Of a DNA stretch of 64,000 nucleotides, positions 14,030 through 28,046 are shown in pieces; within the stretch, counting starts at the first letter, position 1, and each line of letters begins with the position of its first letter. The position numbers and the translations under genes were made by a program. The stretch covers positions 19,832,046 through 19,896,045 of the forward strand of contig NC_050469.1 of the NCBI RefSeq assembly GCF_013373865.1, given 5' to 3'. Under the pieces are notes generated by a model. It was not told the DNA's origin. It ran no database searches and was given only the letters and a program-made list of their open reading frames with translations. The stretch comes from Monomorium pharaonis. Lineage: Eukaryota; Arthropoda; Insecta; Hymenoptera; Formicidae.

Positions 14030-15340
14030 CTGGAGTACAGCACGCGATCTCCGAGGAAAGGTGAGCGAAAAGAACTGCGAATTGATATTTATGAAGGGAA
14101 ACGAGAGAAGCAAACACTTGTAATCGATGTAAATTCGAACCAACACTCATTGTAAGCTGTATTTTGGAGTGACGCATATTCTTTGCTCCCCTTGTCTACA
14201 AGAAAAGAAATCTACCGAGTGGAGATTCTGACGGAATGTCGTTTTCGGATCGCCGGGAAAGGAGCATGGAAAGAGGGGAAAGAGGCATGGAAAAGTGGTC
14301 AATCCTTCTCTCTCCCTTTCGATTCTCCCGGGTCCACTTGGAACCAATCCAGGAAGCGGCCACGGAGAATTTTGCATTGAGAATAACAGCGTTCCTGGGC
14401 TATTTGGAAATGTTGCGGTAGACAGAGAGAGAGATCTCAATTCGAGAGGTGAAATGTAGGATCGATCGGATCGGGCCGAGGGTCGGGTCTCACGAGGGGA
14501 GAAATGGAAGGGATCCGAGAACAACGTGACCTATCGAGAGAGATTTAAATCGAGCCGGCGCCGCGGCAAAGCGAGGAGATGCCGGATGCTCGGATACCGG
14601 GCACGTTTCCGTGAACAGCGCATAAATCGACGATAGATCATTCGTAAAATATAGGATCGTTGATCCCGAAATTGGTAATTTGCGCGGGTGTCGCAATCGC
14701 CGTGAGATTAACAGGGAGTAAGCTACTGTACAATTTCCGACTAATAGATTTTCGAGTTACTGGCAATTACACGACTGCGTGCGCCCGCATGCATTTCGAT
14801 AATTTATGCAGCCGATAATTAATCTCTACCACACACAGTAAACGGAATGTATTATAGCGGAGCGTGTGCATGCGTACGTTACTGCGTGTGCATGGTATTT
14901 GTCAGAAAACCTCGCGGTACGCTGTTTTGCCGGGTATTATGCACTTGGTGCAGACGCGCGACCGGATATATTCCACCGTTGATGGATTGCAAATATAATA
15001 ACAAGGTGGTGGTGGTGGTGACGGTGGGTGTGTCGGGCATTCGAACGTGGTTGCCCGAGAGCGCGGGAGCTGTGTTTACAGCTCGCGGTTAGTGTCGACT
15101 GCCGAGAGAATAAACAGCAGCTGGGCTAATCTGCAATGCAGATGCAAGTACTTCTGTAACTTGTAACGTGAGCATCCTAAGAGACTCTTGACAGCGAGCT
15201 AGCCGAGCCCGAGTTGTAGACGACCATGCATATGATGAGGGCAAATTTGCCAATACCACAATGGCCGCTCATATCCAGCTTGCGGTATTCTGCACGCGGA
15301 CAATATCCCGATGGAGTGCGCGCCGAATGTCAACAATTCT
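14030..15340. promoter_or_regulatory. GC-richer island, possible regulatory DNA
   Basis: About 1.3 kb clearly GC-richer than its flanks, with CpG-bearing blocks, a (GGT)n-like run near 15,006-15,020 and a complex non-repetitive segment at 15,180-15,340. Overlapping frames on both strands (14,147-14,524 minus, 14,183-14,421 plus, 14,847-15,092 plus) have no recognisable domains. The composition suits regulatory DNA or an untranslated exon; there is no direct proof. Confidence 0.3.
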
Positions 15341-16424
15341 TGTTGCGGGATATATTTTGGTAGCAGTTATTAAGCACGCATATCATCGAGTCACTTAATT
15401 ACCAATGTCACCAATTTCACATTTATTTAATTGGGTAATTAAGCTTGAAATATTTACTCACGTTTTTTTACACGGAAGAAGGTTACTCATTTCGAAAATT
15501 ATTCACGGCTAATAAAAGTTTGTTTACGTTTACAGCTTTTGTAGTTTATTTCTTTGTCAATTTTATAAGTTTTGTTATATATTTTTGTAGGCAAATTGTA
15601 ATTAAGATTTTGCTTAAGGCAGTAAACGAAATAATTTATCTAGACTGTTAATGGAAAATTAGCGTTTCATGTTTTGTTTCTCAAGTAAATTTTCTTTTAT
15701 GAGAAAAATTTCTTTTTTGGAACTAACATATACGTATATAGTTTGGTGTAAAATATAAAATTGTGTGTTTTTTACGGAAATATGATTTATAGTCAATTTT
15801 TGTCAGTACATGCATATTTACAAAACAATGTCAATAACGATATATAGAATAAATGGATTCCTAAGAACAGATATCCAATCAATAACTGATTCCAAATAAT
15901 AGATTGTACAACGTAAAACAAACACATAAACTTTTTACACAATGCACCACAAATATTGTCGTTATGTCTTTTCCTAACTACGATAGCGAATCGTCAATAA
16001 ACTCACAATATCGATATGGCGTTAGAAGCACGCGTTTAATGGCTCTTGTTGAAGAGTATTCAATGACAATAAAAATACGTTTCTTCCATTGCGAAACTAA
16101 AAAAGTTTGTTGAAATACTTTTACCTATGTTTTTGTTTTTATGATCAAACTCAATGAGTACTAGTCATCCGTAATCTGAACATAGACGCAATTTTGTCTC
16201 AACCGATCCTGTTAAAACTAATCGTGAACATATGTCGCCAAATTGCTTGGGACCAAACTCATATATCCACATTTATATCCCACATGTATGTACCTTCAAA
16301 TATCGTTCAGTTTGGAATTTTATTTGTGCATTATATAGAATGTATTATATGTGTTACGTATAATGGTTTAAAAATATAAAAACTCATAGAAACAGCTCAC
16401 TAAAAATTGAATGATCGCAGAATT
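15341..16424. other. AT-rich non-coding stretch
   Basis: No gene, RNA or transposon end that I can support. The frames at 15,445-15,651 and 15,904-16,113 are short and without recognisable motifs. Confidence 0.5.
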
Positions 16425-17023
16425 CACACAGAAAAATATTTATTCTACTGCTAAGAAAAACGATTACTCAATTTACTTTTTTCTTTCTAACGGTTATCTT
16501 CAATAAGGAATATTTTTCTTGATAACAATTTTAAAATATACTTATCACAAATTAACAAAACTCGTTACTTTAAAAAAGAATTTATACTTTCCCGATAAAT
16601 ATTATAAAATTGAATTAAAGAAAAATAAAGTTATAAGTATGGCAGTAATTTTTATTTTAATTCAATATTCTCAATTAAAGTAGTAAATTACTAGAATATA
16701 TTTTAAATATATAAATTTATTACTTGTAATAACTTGTGATTTTGCGGATATACAAACCTATGAATTATTTAAAATAAGTCATACTTATTTGTACTACTAA
16801 TACTATTTAAGACGATAAACTCAAGTACATACTTTTATGTATGTTTATTTCGTAAGTACACGAAAGCTTACTTTAAGTAAATCTTACTCGTTTCAAGTAA
16901 ATGATGAATGTATTTTTAAGATTATTCATCATGGAGATATTTCTTGCAAAGACAACCGTTATTTAAAAGAAGAAAACTAAAAAAAATGAGGAACTTTTCT
17001 CAGCAAGAATATTTTTCTGTGTG
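16425..17023. mobile_element. MITE-like element with imperfect terminal inverted repeats
   Basis: The left end reads CACACAGAAAAATATT and the right end is its reverse complement, a 16-base perfect match. Similarity continues inward: ATTCT..CTGCTAAGAAAA on the left against CTTGCTGAGAAAA on the right, then a shared AACGGTT block further in. The interior (about 600 bp in total) is AT-rich with no transposase frame. I see no convincing target-site duplication (flanks AGAATT and TACAAT), so the superfamily is open. CACAG termini occur in some DNA transposon groups, but that is weak evidence. Confidence 0.65.
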
Positions 17024-17149
17024 TACAATCGTGTTATGAAACAAACGCGGTTATAAATAAATACGAGTACTAAAGTATTTCGAAGTGGATGAAATTTATA
17101 GAAATTGAAATTGAATAGATCAGCTCGAAATTTTACTTTTTCTCTGTGG

Positions 17150-17760
17150 CTTTCGTTGACAATGTACCTATTGTAAATCGATATCGATCAAATCGGCACC
17201 ATCGATGTTATGGAAATAGTGGCGCGCGCCGTTTGGCCAATAGGTGTCGGAGGCGCTTCGGTTGTTCCGGGACTTTGTTGAGAAACTAGAACGAGCTTAT
17301 ATCGCCTTCGATGGCGTCGTAGGGTCGTGCCTGGGTCGCGCCTGGGGCGGCACCAACCACGGCATGGAGGACGACGACGTTGACGTTATTCCGCGAAACT
17401 CAGAATCCAATATCGCAGAACGCGCCTCATTCTCTCTGCCCATCGGCTTACTCTGCCGCCCTTATCCCTTATCGTTCCCGAATGTCTCTCTGCACATCCC
17501 CTTTTCTTCTTCCTCTCTCTCTCTCTCTCTTCACTCAACCTTCCAGTTCTTCGGAGGTAGAGAAAGGAAGAATTTAACAATCTGTCGATCTAACCGTTCG
17601 TTCATGAGTCAGAAATCTTTCTGTCACTGTCTTTTCTTCCTGCCGCTTATTTTCCAATCTGTACTCTGCTATCTTTCTTCCTCTCAGACTCCTGTTCTCG
17701 GGCGATATCAATTTCTGGAGTGAGTAAACGCCTATAGTAAACAACGACCGATATGTCGAT
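17150..17760. promoter_or_regulatory. GC-richer island, possible regulatory DNA
   Basis: GC- and CpG-rich at 17,215-17,400, followed by a pyrimidine-rich stretch with a (CT)n tract near 17,515-17,530. The 159-codon open stretch from 17,244 begins directly after an in-frame TAG with a GTG and not an ATG. It turns into low-complexity Ser/Leu-rich sequence over the pyrimidine tract, so I do not call it a gene. Confidence 0.3.
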
Positions 17761-18050
17761 ATTCCTAGGTAGCGAAGACAAGGGAAATAGGCTGTGTGTT
17801 TGAAAGGATCAGCGCCACAAAACGCCTACACATACTCACGAGGAAGAAGCTATATCTGCGAAGAAGATGGCCGGATCATAAAATAAGCAGACAGACACGG
17901 GAAACATCTTTATCAAAACCTTCAAACTTTTTTACCCTCGCTCAAAATTCGAACATTTTCCGTGATATTTTTACGAGTAGATAACTTTTTTCTCTTTTTC
18001 ATAAATCTTTACATAGGCATCTTGCAAATCTGAAGAATAATATTTTATCG

Positions 18051-18254
18051 TTACACTGATAAAAAAATATTATTAAATTTTATTAAATTTCTAAACTTGC
18101 TTAAATGTCTTAATTTTAAGTATTTATGCATTTAACTTAAATACGTAAAGTACTTAAACTTCTATTATATCAAGTATTTGTATATTTGACTAAAACATAC
18201 AAATATTTAAATTAAAGAAATTTAGTTAAATTAACAACTGTTTTCTTACTGTAG
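18051..18254. mobile_element. Short AT-rich MITE-like inverted-repeat element
   Basis: The left end TACACTGATAAAAAAA and the inverted right end TACAGTAAGAAAACAG are similar. The match continues inward to a shared TTAAATTT..TAAATTTC block, giving imperfect arms of about 40 bases around an AT-rich interior of TTAAGTATTT-type motifs. No coding content. AT richness makes some of the match easy to get by chance, so confidence is moderate. Confidence 0.5.
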
Positions 18255-21200
18255 GAAAATCAAAATAACTTTTAACTAATAGAGATCAATGGAAGTAAAG
18301 TGTCACATGATACAACACTCGTATTACACAACGGCGATATCAGAGAATCTACTACATTAAAAACTAACACCCTCCAAAGTATCTAGTTAGTTTCTACTCT
18401 ATATTCCATCGAGAAATTTGCCTTTTGATATCCGAGTATGTTGATAAACGATCGGTCAATTCAACGTTATTGAAATTTAAACTCTGCCGCATGATCAGAG
18501 GGGATGAGAGTTACTGTTCTACCTATCGTGCTTAGATCGATTCTCGATATCAGACCCGATCTGCTTCATTTCTCTGCGAAGCTGCGCTATCGCGAACAGA
18601 CTTTTCGACGGTTCAGTTACATTTCTCTTCTAATAGCATTAACTCGACAAAGTCTAAGACTCCAGTCAGTTTCTTTTATCGCAAGTGCACGCGACGCCTT
18701 CAGCACATATATGTGCAATATATTTTTAAGATGCATCGAATTTCTCAAGAGAAAACCTGCGTGACCTATCGCAAAATGTATGCAGTGCACATCGAGTACG
18801 TCCTTATTATTTTCTTTGTTGATGCCGTGAACAATTTTTATATAGTGTAGATATATTTTAATAGCAGAATTTAACATTTTCTCCCGTATCTGTATATGTG
18901 CGAATAGTATTTAAAATTTTTATAAAAATATGTCAAGTATCAATATCGAACATATATATTTGTTCGCTTTTCCGAACCATTTATATCAATCACATTTGTG
19001 ACGTGGAAGTAATAGATCATGATTTAATAACAATATCTCGAAATACTGGATATTTCATAATAAATATATAAGATAAGCGTTGACAATTCGTTGCAAAAGT
19101 GTTTCTATTTTAAATGAAATATATTATAGAAACTCATGATGTAGATCCTATTTTTTATATTTCAAAATAATGTCAAAATTATACTTATTATTTATAAAAC
19201 ATCTATTACATTTCAGGTTTTAAAATATTTAAACCGCTTATTTTGAGAGCGGCGTTTTGTAAGTTCAAATTTTAAAAACATTGCTAACTCCGGTACAATG
19301 CGTTTATTCGTATTGTATTAAAACTGGGTAAAAAAATAATGTTTAAATCTCAAAATATATATTTGTTCTCTTCAGTTATGTTATCAGGATAAACGATTTA
19401 TATATAATATATACGTATATAAACTGTAAAATAGTTGATTTTTTAAATTTTAATAACATACTTATCCATTGATATTAAAAAAAAGTTTTAGCAAAATGCA
19501 ACGGTCGTCTTTCATAATGCAGATTTTTCAGGATTTCAATGTATAAAGAACGTCACATTTTAAAGTAGACCTTTTACAAGCTGCTTTTTTGACAAGGTAA
19601 AGGGATATTTTCTTTTTTTTTTCAACTGGATGAACTTCGGGTACTCAAAGTAACGAACTGGAAGAATAACTTCTTTTTCGCGAAGATTTTAGCGGGTGAT
19701 AGAAACAAGTTTGCGCATACGTATTTATTAAGCAAATAGGTATTTAGTATATTGCTCTCGCGCGGAAAAATACCGACGCATCCCTACATTTCAGTTAAAA
19801 TCTGACAGGTTAGCAAATAAAGGTAAGTTTTGATATATTATTTTAGCATGTGGTTCTCGGGAGAAAATTATAATAGATTTTGCTTTGTAAGCGTGGTGCC
19901 AGACTGCGTCGACTCGAGTCGCAAATATTAGAAGAAAAAGGATAAAAATACAATCTTAAGTTTTATTCCCATATGCATCCTTGATCCCATATGACGCTGT
20001 TTGACAATATTTTCGACGTTATCTCGAGTTTGGAAATACTAAAGGTGAACGAGACTGCATTCCGCCCGTTTCCTACTCTATAGCATGAACATAACTATGT
20101 CGCGTTACGTCAATAAAAGCAGCTCAGATCGGGAATCGAGTTTACGTGTCACGTATACACATAATTTACTCCTGTTTTAGAGTGTGAGGAGTATGAAACT
20201 ATTTTACAAGCAGATTCTGATTACAATCACTTGGTTGGAAATGGAGAACGAAGAATGTGATGGTAATAAATTCTTACGATAAATAAAATGTCCAATAAAA
20301 TACATTTTAGTGCGACGTAAAAAACAGATAGTAGTGTTCTTAGCATAACAGTTGCGCGTCTGTTTTCTGTGCCAAAGATCTGGATTTAAATTTAGAAAAA
20401 TATCAGATTTTTAAATGGTTATCACCTTTTGGAAAGCAATGGCAAACTATCGAGAATACTTTGCCGAGAATTAAGTTACCACAAAACATGCATGAGCTTA
20501 CAGCAAATAAGATAATCTTTAATTTTAAAAGATTGGAGAAATAAAGAGCTTGAGAAATAAAGAAAGAACAGATATTGATCGAGATATCAAAAAGTTTTAT
20601 AATTTAATGATCTGTAATAAAGAGAATGGATATTAACATATCTTCCAAATGATTTACTATCCAAATAACTAAAAATAATGTATGGTAGGGAGGAGTTGCT
20701 AAATGCGTACTATTTACTACTTATTTCTAATTTTTTTTTATTTAATAATGACTTATACACAAATAAACGTTACCAATAAATTGCATAGTTTGATATTTTA
20801 GATCTACAATATTTAACCTTTCACTAATAATAAATAAATTTATTGTATAGCTTTTGTTGTAACCTGCTGCAAACGGTACGATATATGGATTATATAAAGA
20901 TGCTTTTGATTTGCAAGTTTCCATAATTATAATAATTAAAATATTCTTGAATGCACTAGAACATCTTAGATTAAAAATAAGAAACGCAATTTTTAATTAA
21001 TTAATTAATTAAATGTTAGTCTGTTCTGCATGAATTTGAGATATCTGTGCGCGCTAGAGAATTACGCAAAAAAGTTCTACAGACTAATTTGTTATACTTG
21101 CTTTGATTAATAGCGTCTGTTGCTTCTGAAGATAATCGATATCGCACAACCTAGTTAAAACATATGCAGAATATTCATATATAACATTATCAAATTAATA

Positions 21201-24200
21201 TCGATATAATAATTAATAAGTTTTTTAACTGCAAGCTTTTATTATAAAATTAGAAAATTATTATATTTTTTATATTAATAGAAAGATTAAACTTTATTAA
21301 ATATTAAACATTTGTAATTAATATAACAAAAATAATATGATATTTCTTCCTTTGGTATTTTGATCGTTAATTAAATAAGTTAATTGAGACATTTTACAAT
21401 ACTTGTGTAAGACACTGCAAAAAACATTGCGAGATCGTAGAGTGTAGAAGCGATTTCTTGAAAGCTTTGTCGAGAATACTTTGTGACGCGCGTATCTTTG
21501 AAAGTGCACTAAAAGCTTCGCATCGCCGATTCCGCCGCGTGACGTAGCCACGCTCGATCAAGTAATGATTCAACTCGACTCGATCGCCGCGTGTCTAAAG
21601 TTCTGAAGTCAAAAGTAATCGTTTCGAGATGAACCGACTTCGCGAATCAATTGCAACGATTCCGGAGTTCGTGGAAAGGGAAGAACTAGGGGTCCACGTC
21701 ATGGGAACGGTGGAAATCACGAGGGGACGAAAACGGCAGAACATTTCGCCACTTACGCGAATGTACCGCAACTGATGATGAACAGAGTTTTCCACTTTGA
21801 GGCCGCGGGGATGCAGTTGCGAAGATTGGACGGAACCTTAAGAGACTTTTACTATCTTGGAATCGAAATTTCGAGTATTTGTTGCGTCTTCCGTGAGAAA
21901 TATTTATCGGCACCAGTTACAGATAATAATGCAAGTATACAAAGAATTGTTTCAAGCTGTTTTCCATTTATTTCATATTTTTCATTATTAATGAAATTTT
22001 TCATTATTAATTTCAATATATATACTAAATAAAAATTAATAAAATTAGGCGATATGCATTTAGCAACTCTTTTCTAAGGTATTGTCGCCCGAAGATGCAT
22101 ATAATAAAATTATTTAAAATTTAATGTTTAATGACTGAATTGATGGCAAAAAGATAATTCAAATAACATTTTTTATTTAAATTTTATATAAACAATCTTT
22201 ATATATTTTAAACAAACATTTTGAGAGATGTTTAAAAATATTTCAAAAATAAAATTAAATTAAACGTAAAGTTTTGAGATTATTTGAAACAATCTTATTT
22301 GACATTTTCATATTATAAAATTGGTTTTTAATTTATTTAAAAGATCTGTTACTAGGTTAAGAATTAGGTAAATTTTTAGTTTGTATAGAAAGTTATACAT
22401 TTTTGCTTATTTGCTAAAATAATTTTAATTTGTTTAAAGTAAAGTTTGTTACAGTAAAAATAGAAATTAAATCAGCTAACATATTTATATTTGCTTAAAA
22501 AATGATATATAATTATAGATTTATATTCCTTAAATTATTTAAGCAAATGTTAGGGATTAACTTGTAAATGAGAAAGTTTATAAATATAGCTTATTGTTTA
22601 TAAATAAAATTTATAAAAACATGATTCTAACAAATAGATTAAAGTAAAGAGATTAATAAGCATTGAAAAAATATTTGAAGCAATATTAAGATAAATATGT
22701 AGATTTCAAGAAAAATTATTCAACAATATAGTAAAATAGTGTTGAATTTAATGCTGTAAATTAACAAATTAATTATTAAGTCCTGTGCTATGTAAAACGT
22801 AAACATTTCTAATTTATAGAAATTGTTTCTAAAGAGAAACGTTAAAATATATTTCTACATAATGCAGTGAGAATATAATGTTATATTATGTATTCTCAGT
22901 GATGCAAGTCGCCCATCTGTGTGCAGAAATACATTTCACGGCATTTTGCATGGCTCAAAGCTACAGGGAAATTGAATAGCAAGCGTAAGCCGCTCGAAAC
23001 TAGACGGTCATTTACGCAACGGAGACGCTAGTAATAATTGAACAAGAATATCTTCGGGATGGCGTCAAACCGAATAATTGTCCCGACGTTTCCATACATT
23101 TTACATAGCGCTTTACATGTTTTAACGTGGTTATAGTGACGCACAATAAAGATTTGTTTTTTTTTCTATTTTAAGTATACATATGTCTTCCATCAATGTT
23201 CCATTGTTATAATAAATTAATATTAATTGTCGTAATAAAATGTTTCATACAATTGTGTCTTACTAGTAACATTTTTCTTTTATAAAGAATAAAGAAAAGT
23301 GTTTAACGCATAATATTTAAATTTATTGAAGATTGGAACTTGGCCAAAGTGCACGGTTTTATGATTATCTCTATTTAATCTTGTTTATCTTTCATATACA
23401 GTACATGTCTATAAATCACTATTAGGAAATAAGGCAAGCAAACCTATATACAGTACATACTGTCAGAGCACATGTCTATGAAAATACTTTGTATTCATGC
23501 ATAATGCAGTGTCGAAACAAACTAAGTGCAGCGGAGTCGAGTAGACAAAGAAAAAAAGCGATGAATCTCTCCGGAGTCGTTAGCAATGAACTGAACCGGC
23601 AACTCGAATCGCGGTATCCCTAAATCACCCTCTTTCTTGCCATTCCTTTCTTCCAGTCCTGTCGTCCGCTCTCATACCTCTGACTAGCGACCGTCACGGG
23701 TACTGCTCGCGATCAAATTAAAACGCTCTTTGAATGGGCTCGTTAACGACATCGTGGCGTTCTCAGCAAGACTCATTAAATTTATGTCGAGGCGGAAGTT
23801 TTATCTAGAAACGACGAATTTCTTGAAGTTGCAAGGAACCTTTCTATATATATATATATGTCTTTTTACGTCACGTAGTTTCAAATGCAGCAACAAGGAA
23901 CGTCCTCCTCTTTTTCTTCATCTTCATTCTCCTCCACTCTTGAAAAGGAAAGAGAAAAGGGAACGTGCAATCCTACGAATGCAATGCACCGATGAGAAAT
24001 TCTCTGCCTGGAGCAAAACGATTTGTTCCTTGGCTTAATTCATTTACTTGCTTGTAGATCTGTCCTGGATTTGCATTATTCGAAGGTGTAGTTAATCACG
24101 CGATTGTTTACGCTGTATGACGCCGAGAAACTCGCTGTGAGCTCACTGACGTCCTTTGCTTATGACATGATAGATCAACTAAAATTCAAACATTTGCCCA

Positions 24201-25500
24201 GTTTGGCTGAACAGCCTTGACATTCTCGTGTCAAGCGAATACGTGACGACAGAAACATTATTAAAAATTCTACACAATGTTCAATTGATAATAATAAATA
24301 GTAAAAATAGAATTTTCTTTCTATTTTTTTTTTGCAAATTCTAAGGAACATAATAATGTAAATAAATTTACATATAAGATAATAGTTAATTAAAGAAAAA
24401 AAGAAGTAAAAGAGAAGAACTTAAGGAAGAAAAAAGTCATTCGAATTTTTGCTCTTTATTTTATCACGTGTTTTGTCAAATATGCGTACGTCAAAAATAC
24501 AAGAGCCAAGTAATAGGAAGTAATTTCGCGGAACATGGTTGGATAAAACAAGTGAGGGGCAATATGTCCTTTGTACCTACGACCACCCAAAGACATTTAT
24601 CTGCTGGGAGTTATCCGATGTCCGGCTAGAACACCACTTTTCCACTCTGCTCGTAATCGTGGGAGCGAATGAGTTTGTAAACAAGTTTGCCCCGAGAGAT
24701 TTTTCTCTTTACGCAGTCCTACCTTCCGCTTCATGAATACAGCTATTCAGTTCTCCCAATCAAGAAAAAAGGGGAACCGAAATAGAGAAAAAAAGAAGAA
24801 AAGAGATTTTCGTTAGACATCGTGTCCTACATCAGAAATGAAAAATATCAGAGCGTGGATATCAGAAAGTACATAGCTATATTACAGAGAGATTTATGGT
24901 TCGTACAAGTGATATTACGGAATTTTCGTTGAAAATATAGTACCGCGATAAGATAAATTTTTGTCATGCAAAAAATCAAGCTTATGTCTTGTAGGCAATG
25001 TAAAATATTATATTTATTATAATTGTCGAGACAATTTATTTTGCATTATTAATTAATTTCTTATTAATAATTATTATTGAATTTATATTTTACACTGATA
25101 CTTTCTAGAATTGATAAAATTACGAGCTTGTAATAATTCATAAATACTCACAATTATTTATCACAATTATATAAAACTCATATTTTCTTTATATAAAAAA
25201 AGTTTATGTAAATTTGTATATGCAAGCAAATAGTAATAATATAAATTAGTAAGTAATACTATTAAATATTGATTGTTTATCTATACAACAGACATTTATT
25301 AGTTTCACAAAAAAGAAAATTAAAGCAAAATATTTCTTTATTGCATATGTACAATCAGCGTTATGATAGTCAATTAGATAGAGTAGCACTTGTTATTTGG
25401 ATTGATAACATTCCTATGATCGTGTGGCACGAAAGATGGAAATCCGTCGACGTATGAAGCGGATGGCGGAGGCGAACGACGTGCGAAACTCATTAATCAC
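18255..25500. other. Non-coding, no gene recognised
   Basis: Long AT-rich stretch with GC-richer islands at about 18,400-18,800, 21,430-21,900, 22,900-23,130, 23,500-24,180 and 24,530-24,840. Open frames in these islands (18,504-18,764; 21,686-21,913 minus; 23,730-24,038; 24,539-24,736) lack recognisable domains. An AATT run lies at 20,994-21,013, and a 16-base TTTCATTATTAAT-containing block is repeated twice at 21,977-22,011. Confidence 0.45.
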
Positions 25501-25576
25501 TCGGTAATTAAATCATGCTCGAGCCGGCGTCAACGGCACACGCTTAATTGCCAACCCTACTAGTCCGGGTATCTCT

Positions 25577-25580
<4 letters not shown>

Positions 25581-25629
<49 letters not shown>
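25581..25629. repeat. (CT)n microsatellite, about 49 bp
   Basis: Uninterrupted CT dinucleotides inside a GC-richer island (about 25,420-25,760). Confidence 0.97.
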
Positions 25630-25633
<4 letters not shown>

Positions 25634-25799
25634 AAACTCTCGATCTCAGTGTCCTCCCGTACGTTTCGTAAATGTCTATGGTGTCGGATCGCGAAACTTT
25701 CCGATGCCATTCGACAGCCGATAGTCGCAGTTGAGAATTTCGTCTATGGCAACGAGTTTGCACATTCGGATGTCGTTATTTCTATAATTTTGCAATTTT

Positions 25800-25864
25800 A
25801 AACTTCTAATATGTTATTATGATTATGCTGATCTGCATAATCATAATAACATATTAGAAAGTTT
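25800..25864. repeat. Near-perfect hairpin, 25-bp arms with a 6-base loop
   Basis: Positions 25,804-25,828 are exactly complementary to 25,835-25,859 around the loop TGATCT. Pairing extends four more bases with one bulged A. The structure is symmetric on both strands. The small loop is shorter than usual for an insect microRNA precursor; a foldback insertion or a replication-generated inverted duplication is equally possible. Confidence 0.85.
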
Positions 25865-25869
25865 GACAT

Positions 25870-28040
25870 TCAATACAAATGTAATTAATACAAATCTTAA
25901 TTTAAAAACGTTAAGAAATATATTTTAATTAATTTTCAAATTAATTAAGTTTTATGTTTAAATATAATTTTTATATATTTAAGGTTACTTTAAGATAACG
26001 TATCCTTTATGTTAAATTTTTTTATGAACTATGTATAAATCAATAAAAATATATCATTCTATTTTACAAAAATATTGATGATCTGTAAATAATAAAGTTG
26101 TCAAAAGATGCTCTGTATAATTTTGATTAAAAAATCTATAACATTGTTCGTCGTGTTCATCTCTACAACATTATTATGTTATCCAACATTGCATTTAAAT
26201 TTCTGGTTGATTAGCTACCATAGGAACCTTGAAAAAGTATTCGTGAAATTCTTTGAAGTCTTCAATAAATTATGAGCGAACATCTGGCGAATGTTAAGAA
26301 CGTGAATAAAATTAGTAATCACCGGAAATTGAAAGGAGGAGAGAAAAAGGCCAGTCTTGTAATCAATCAAATTTCAATTAGGTGGGAAGCTAAACAGTCA
26401 ATCGCGCGTATCCATTTGGCCTCAACCAATTCAAGAAGCTTCTCCGATCTATTTTTTTTTCTTTTCTCGACAAGCAGTCCCTTCATCTACATTTGATTCT
26501 GTTAGCTTTGTACGCGAACTCTTCGTTTAATCCTACCTGCTTACAGTTTCCGGGATTTTCTTAAAAAGCTGAAAAGGAAAAAGTAACTTGTAACTTCAAC
26601 AAAAAAATTGCACATGTGAACAATTTACCTATATAAGCAGGATGTATTAATTTAACAGATAATTATTAATTTAATTATAAAATTTATTTTTTTTAATGCA
26701 AATTTTTGTACGAAAGAGAAAAAAATATTGGTTAATAATGTATATATGTGTACATACATATATTCTATTATTAGTCAATTTTTTTATCTATTGTAACAAC
26801 AATTTTTTAATGCAATTTTGGTGTTACAATTTGGTTTATTAATTGTAAAGAAATAAAAGCATTATTGACTTTTTACTCAGAGCATTGAATTCTCATTAGA
26901 ATTCTCTCTTTTTGCAGACAACTAAAAATGACAGTTTTTGAGTTATGTCGTTGTAAACAATAAGTAATATTATAGACTTCTTTGTTAATAGTGTTTGCAA
27001 GATAGCACATCTCTTGTATCGCATATTTTTAAGTAAAACATAAAAACGTAATTCGTTTTTCTTTTCTTATTTCTTATTAACATGTTCGTAGCGTTATCTT
27101 GACTATAATTTTTTATGAACAGACAAATCCCACAGGGAACGTTGCGGTTTTAACCGCTTTACTTAAATTCACTTAATCCTCTTACTGTAGTACTTTCGGA
27201 TATAGTGAGGCGGTTTTTATCACGGTTGCGAAATACAGGTCGACTACGATACATTCTAGTCTCGACAAAGTAGAAGTCTAGTTTCGTCTAATTCTTTCTA
27301 CCTGTATCTGTATAGAAGAAAATCCACGTATTTGCTTGCACGACACGGACATTAATGTCTTCAGGTTAAACAAAAACAAATTACGATCCCGGATATTTGT
27401 TAATTAAGAAATGATAAACGTTTGTATGCAGAAAAAATAAATCGCATTAAGCAGCCTGCAGGTTATTGATTATCTGTTAGTAGATTATCCGTTTTTTTTC
27501 TGTGATTCATACCTAATTGACGTATTTTAATGTATGTAACATTAATTTTTATTTGTGATTTAAATATATTATTAAAAATTAGAACATTATTAAGAAAAAG
27601 ATTTGTATTAATGGCTTTGCTTATATTTATTTATTTTTGATTATAACAGGGATAACAGGAATTATAATAGAGAATATAAATTTGTGAGAATCGAGTAATA
27701 TTTATGAATCACGTAAATATAAGGAAAATTTAAGTGTAATTCTTTATTTACACCTTTTCTCTTTTGCTCTCTTTGCTATAAACAATACTCTTAAATGGAA
27801 ATTAAGCTTTATCACAATAAAGATTACAAATTATAAAATTTTTTAAAATAATTTTTTAAATTTACATAATATTGATAAATATATCAGATAAATAAACTTA
27901 AAACTATTCCGCATTCAGATTATTCTTAGTTGTAACAGTCATATAATAAATGTAAAACATTTAATACAAAAATATATAAAGATGACCATAAACTTGTTGG
28001 AAATCTGCGTATTATATCGTTATGTAAAGATTTATATACA
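25870..28040. other. AT-rich non-coding stretch
   Basis: No gene, RNA gene or transposon end that I can support. The frame at 26,272-26,496 has no recognisable motif. Confidence 0.5.
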
Positions 28041-28046
28041 ATAATT

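Noticed and set aside
17244..17723. 159-codon plus-strand frame
   Set aside because: Starts with GTG right after an in-frame TAG and becomes low-complexity over a pyrimidine tract; no domain and no splice support.
19785..19835. Possible 28-base microexon between TTTCAG and GTAAGT
   Set aside because: Both signals are common by chance and no neighbouring exons exist to support it.
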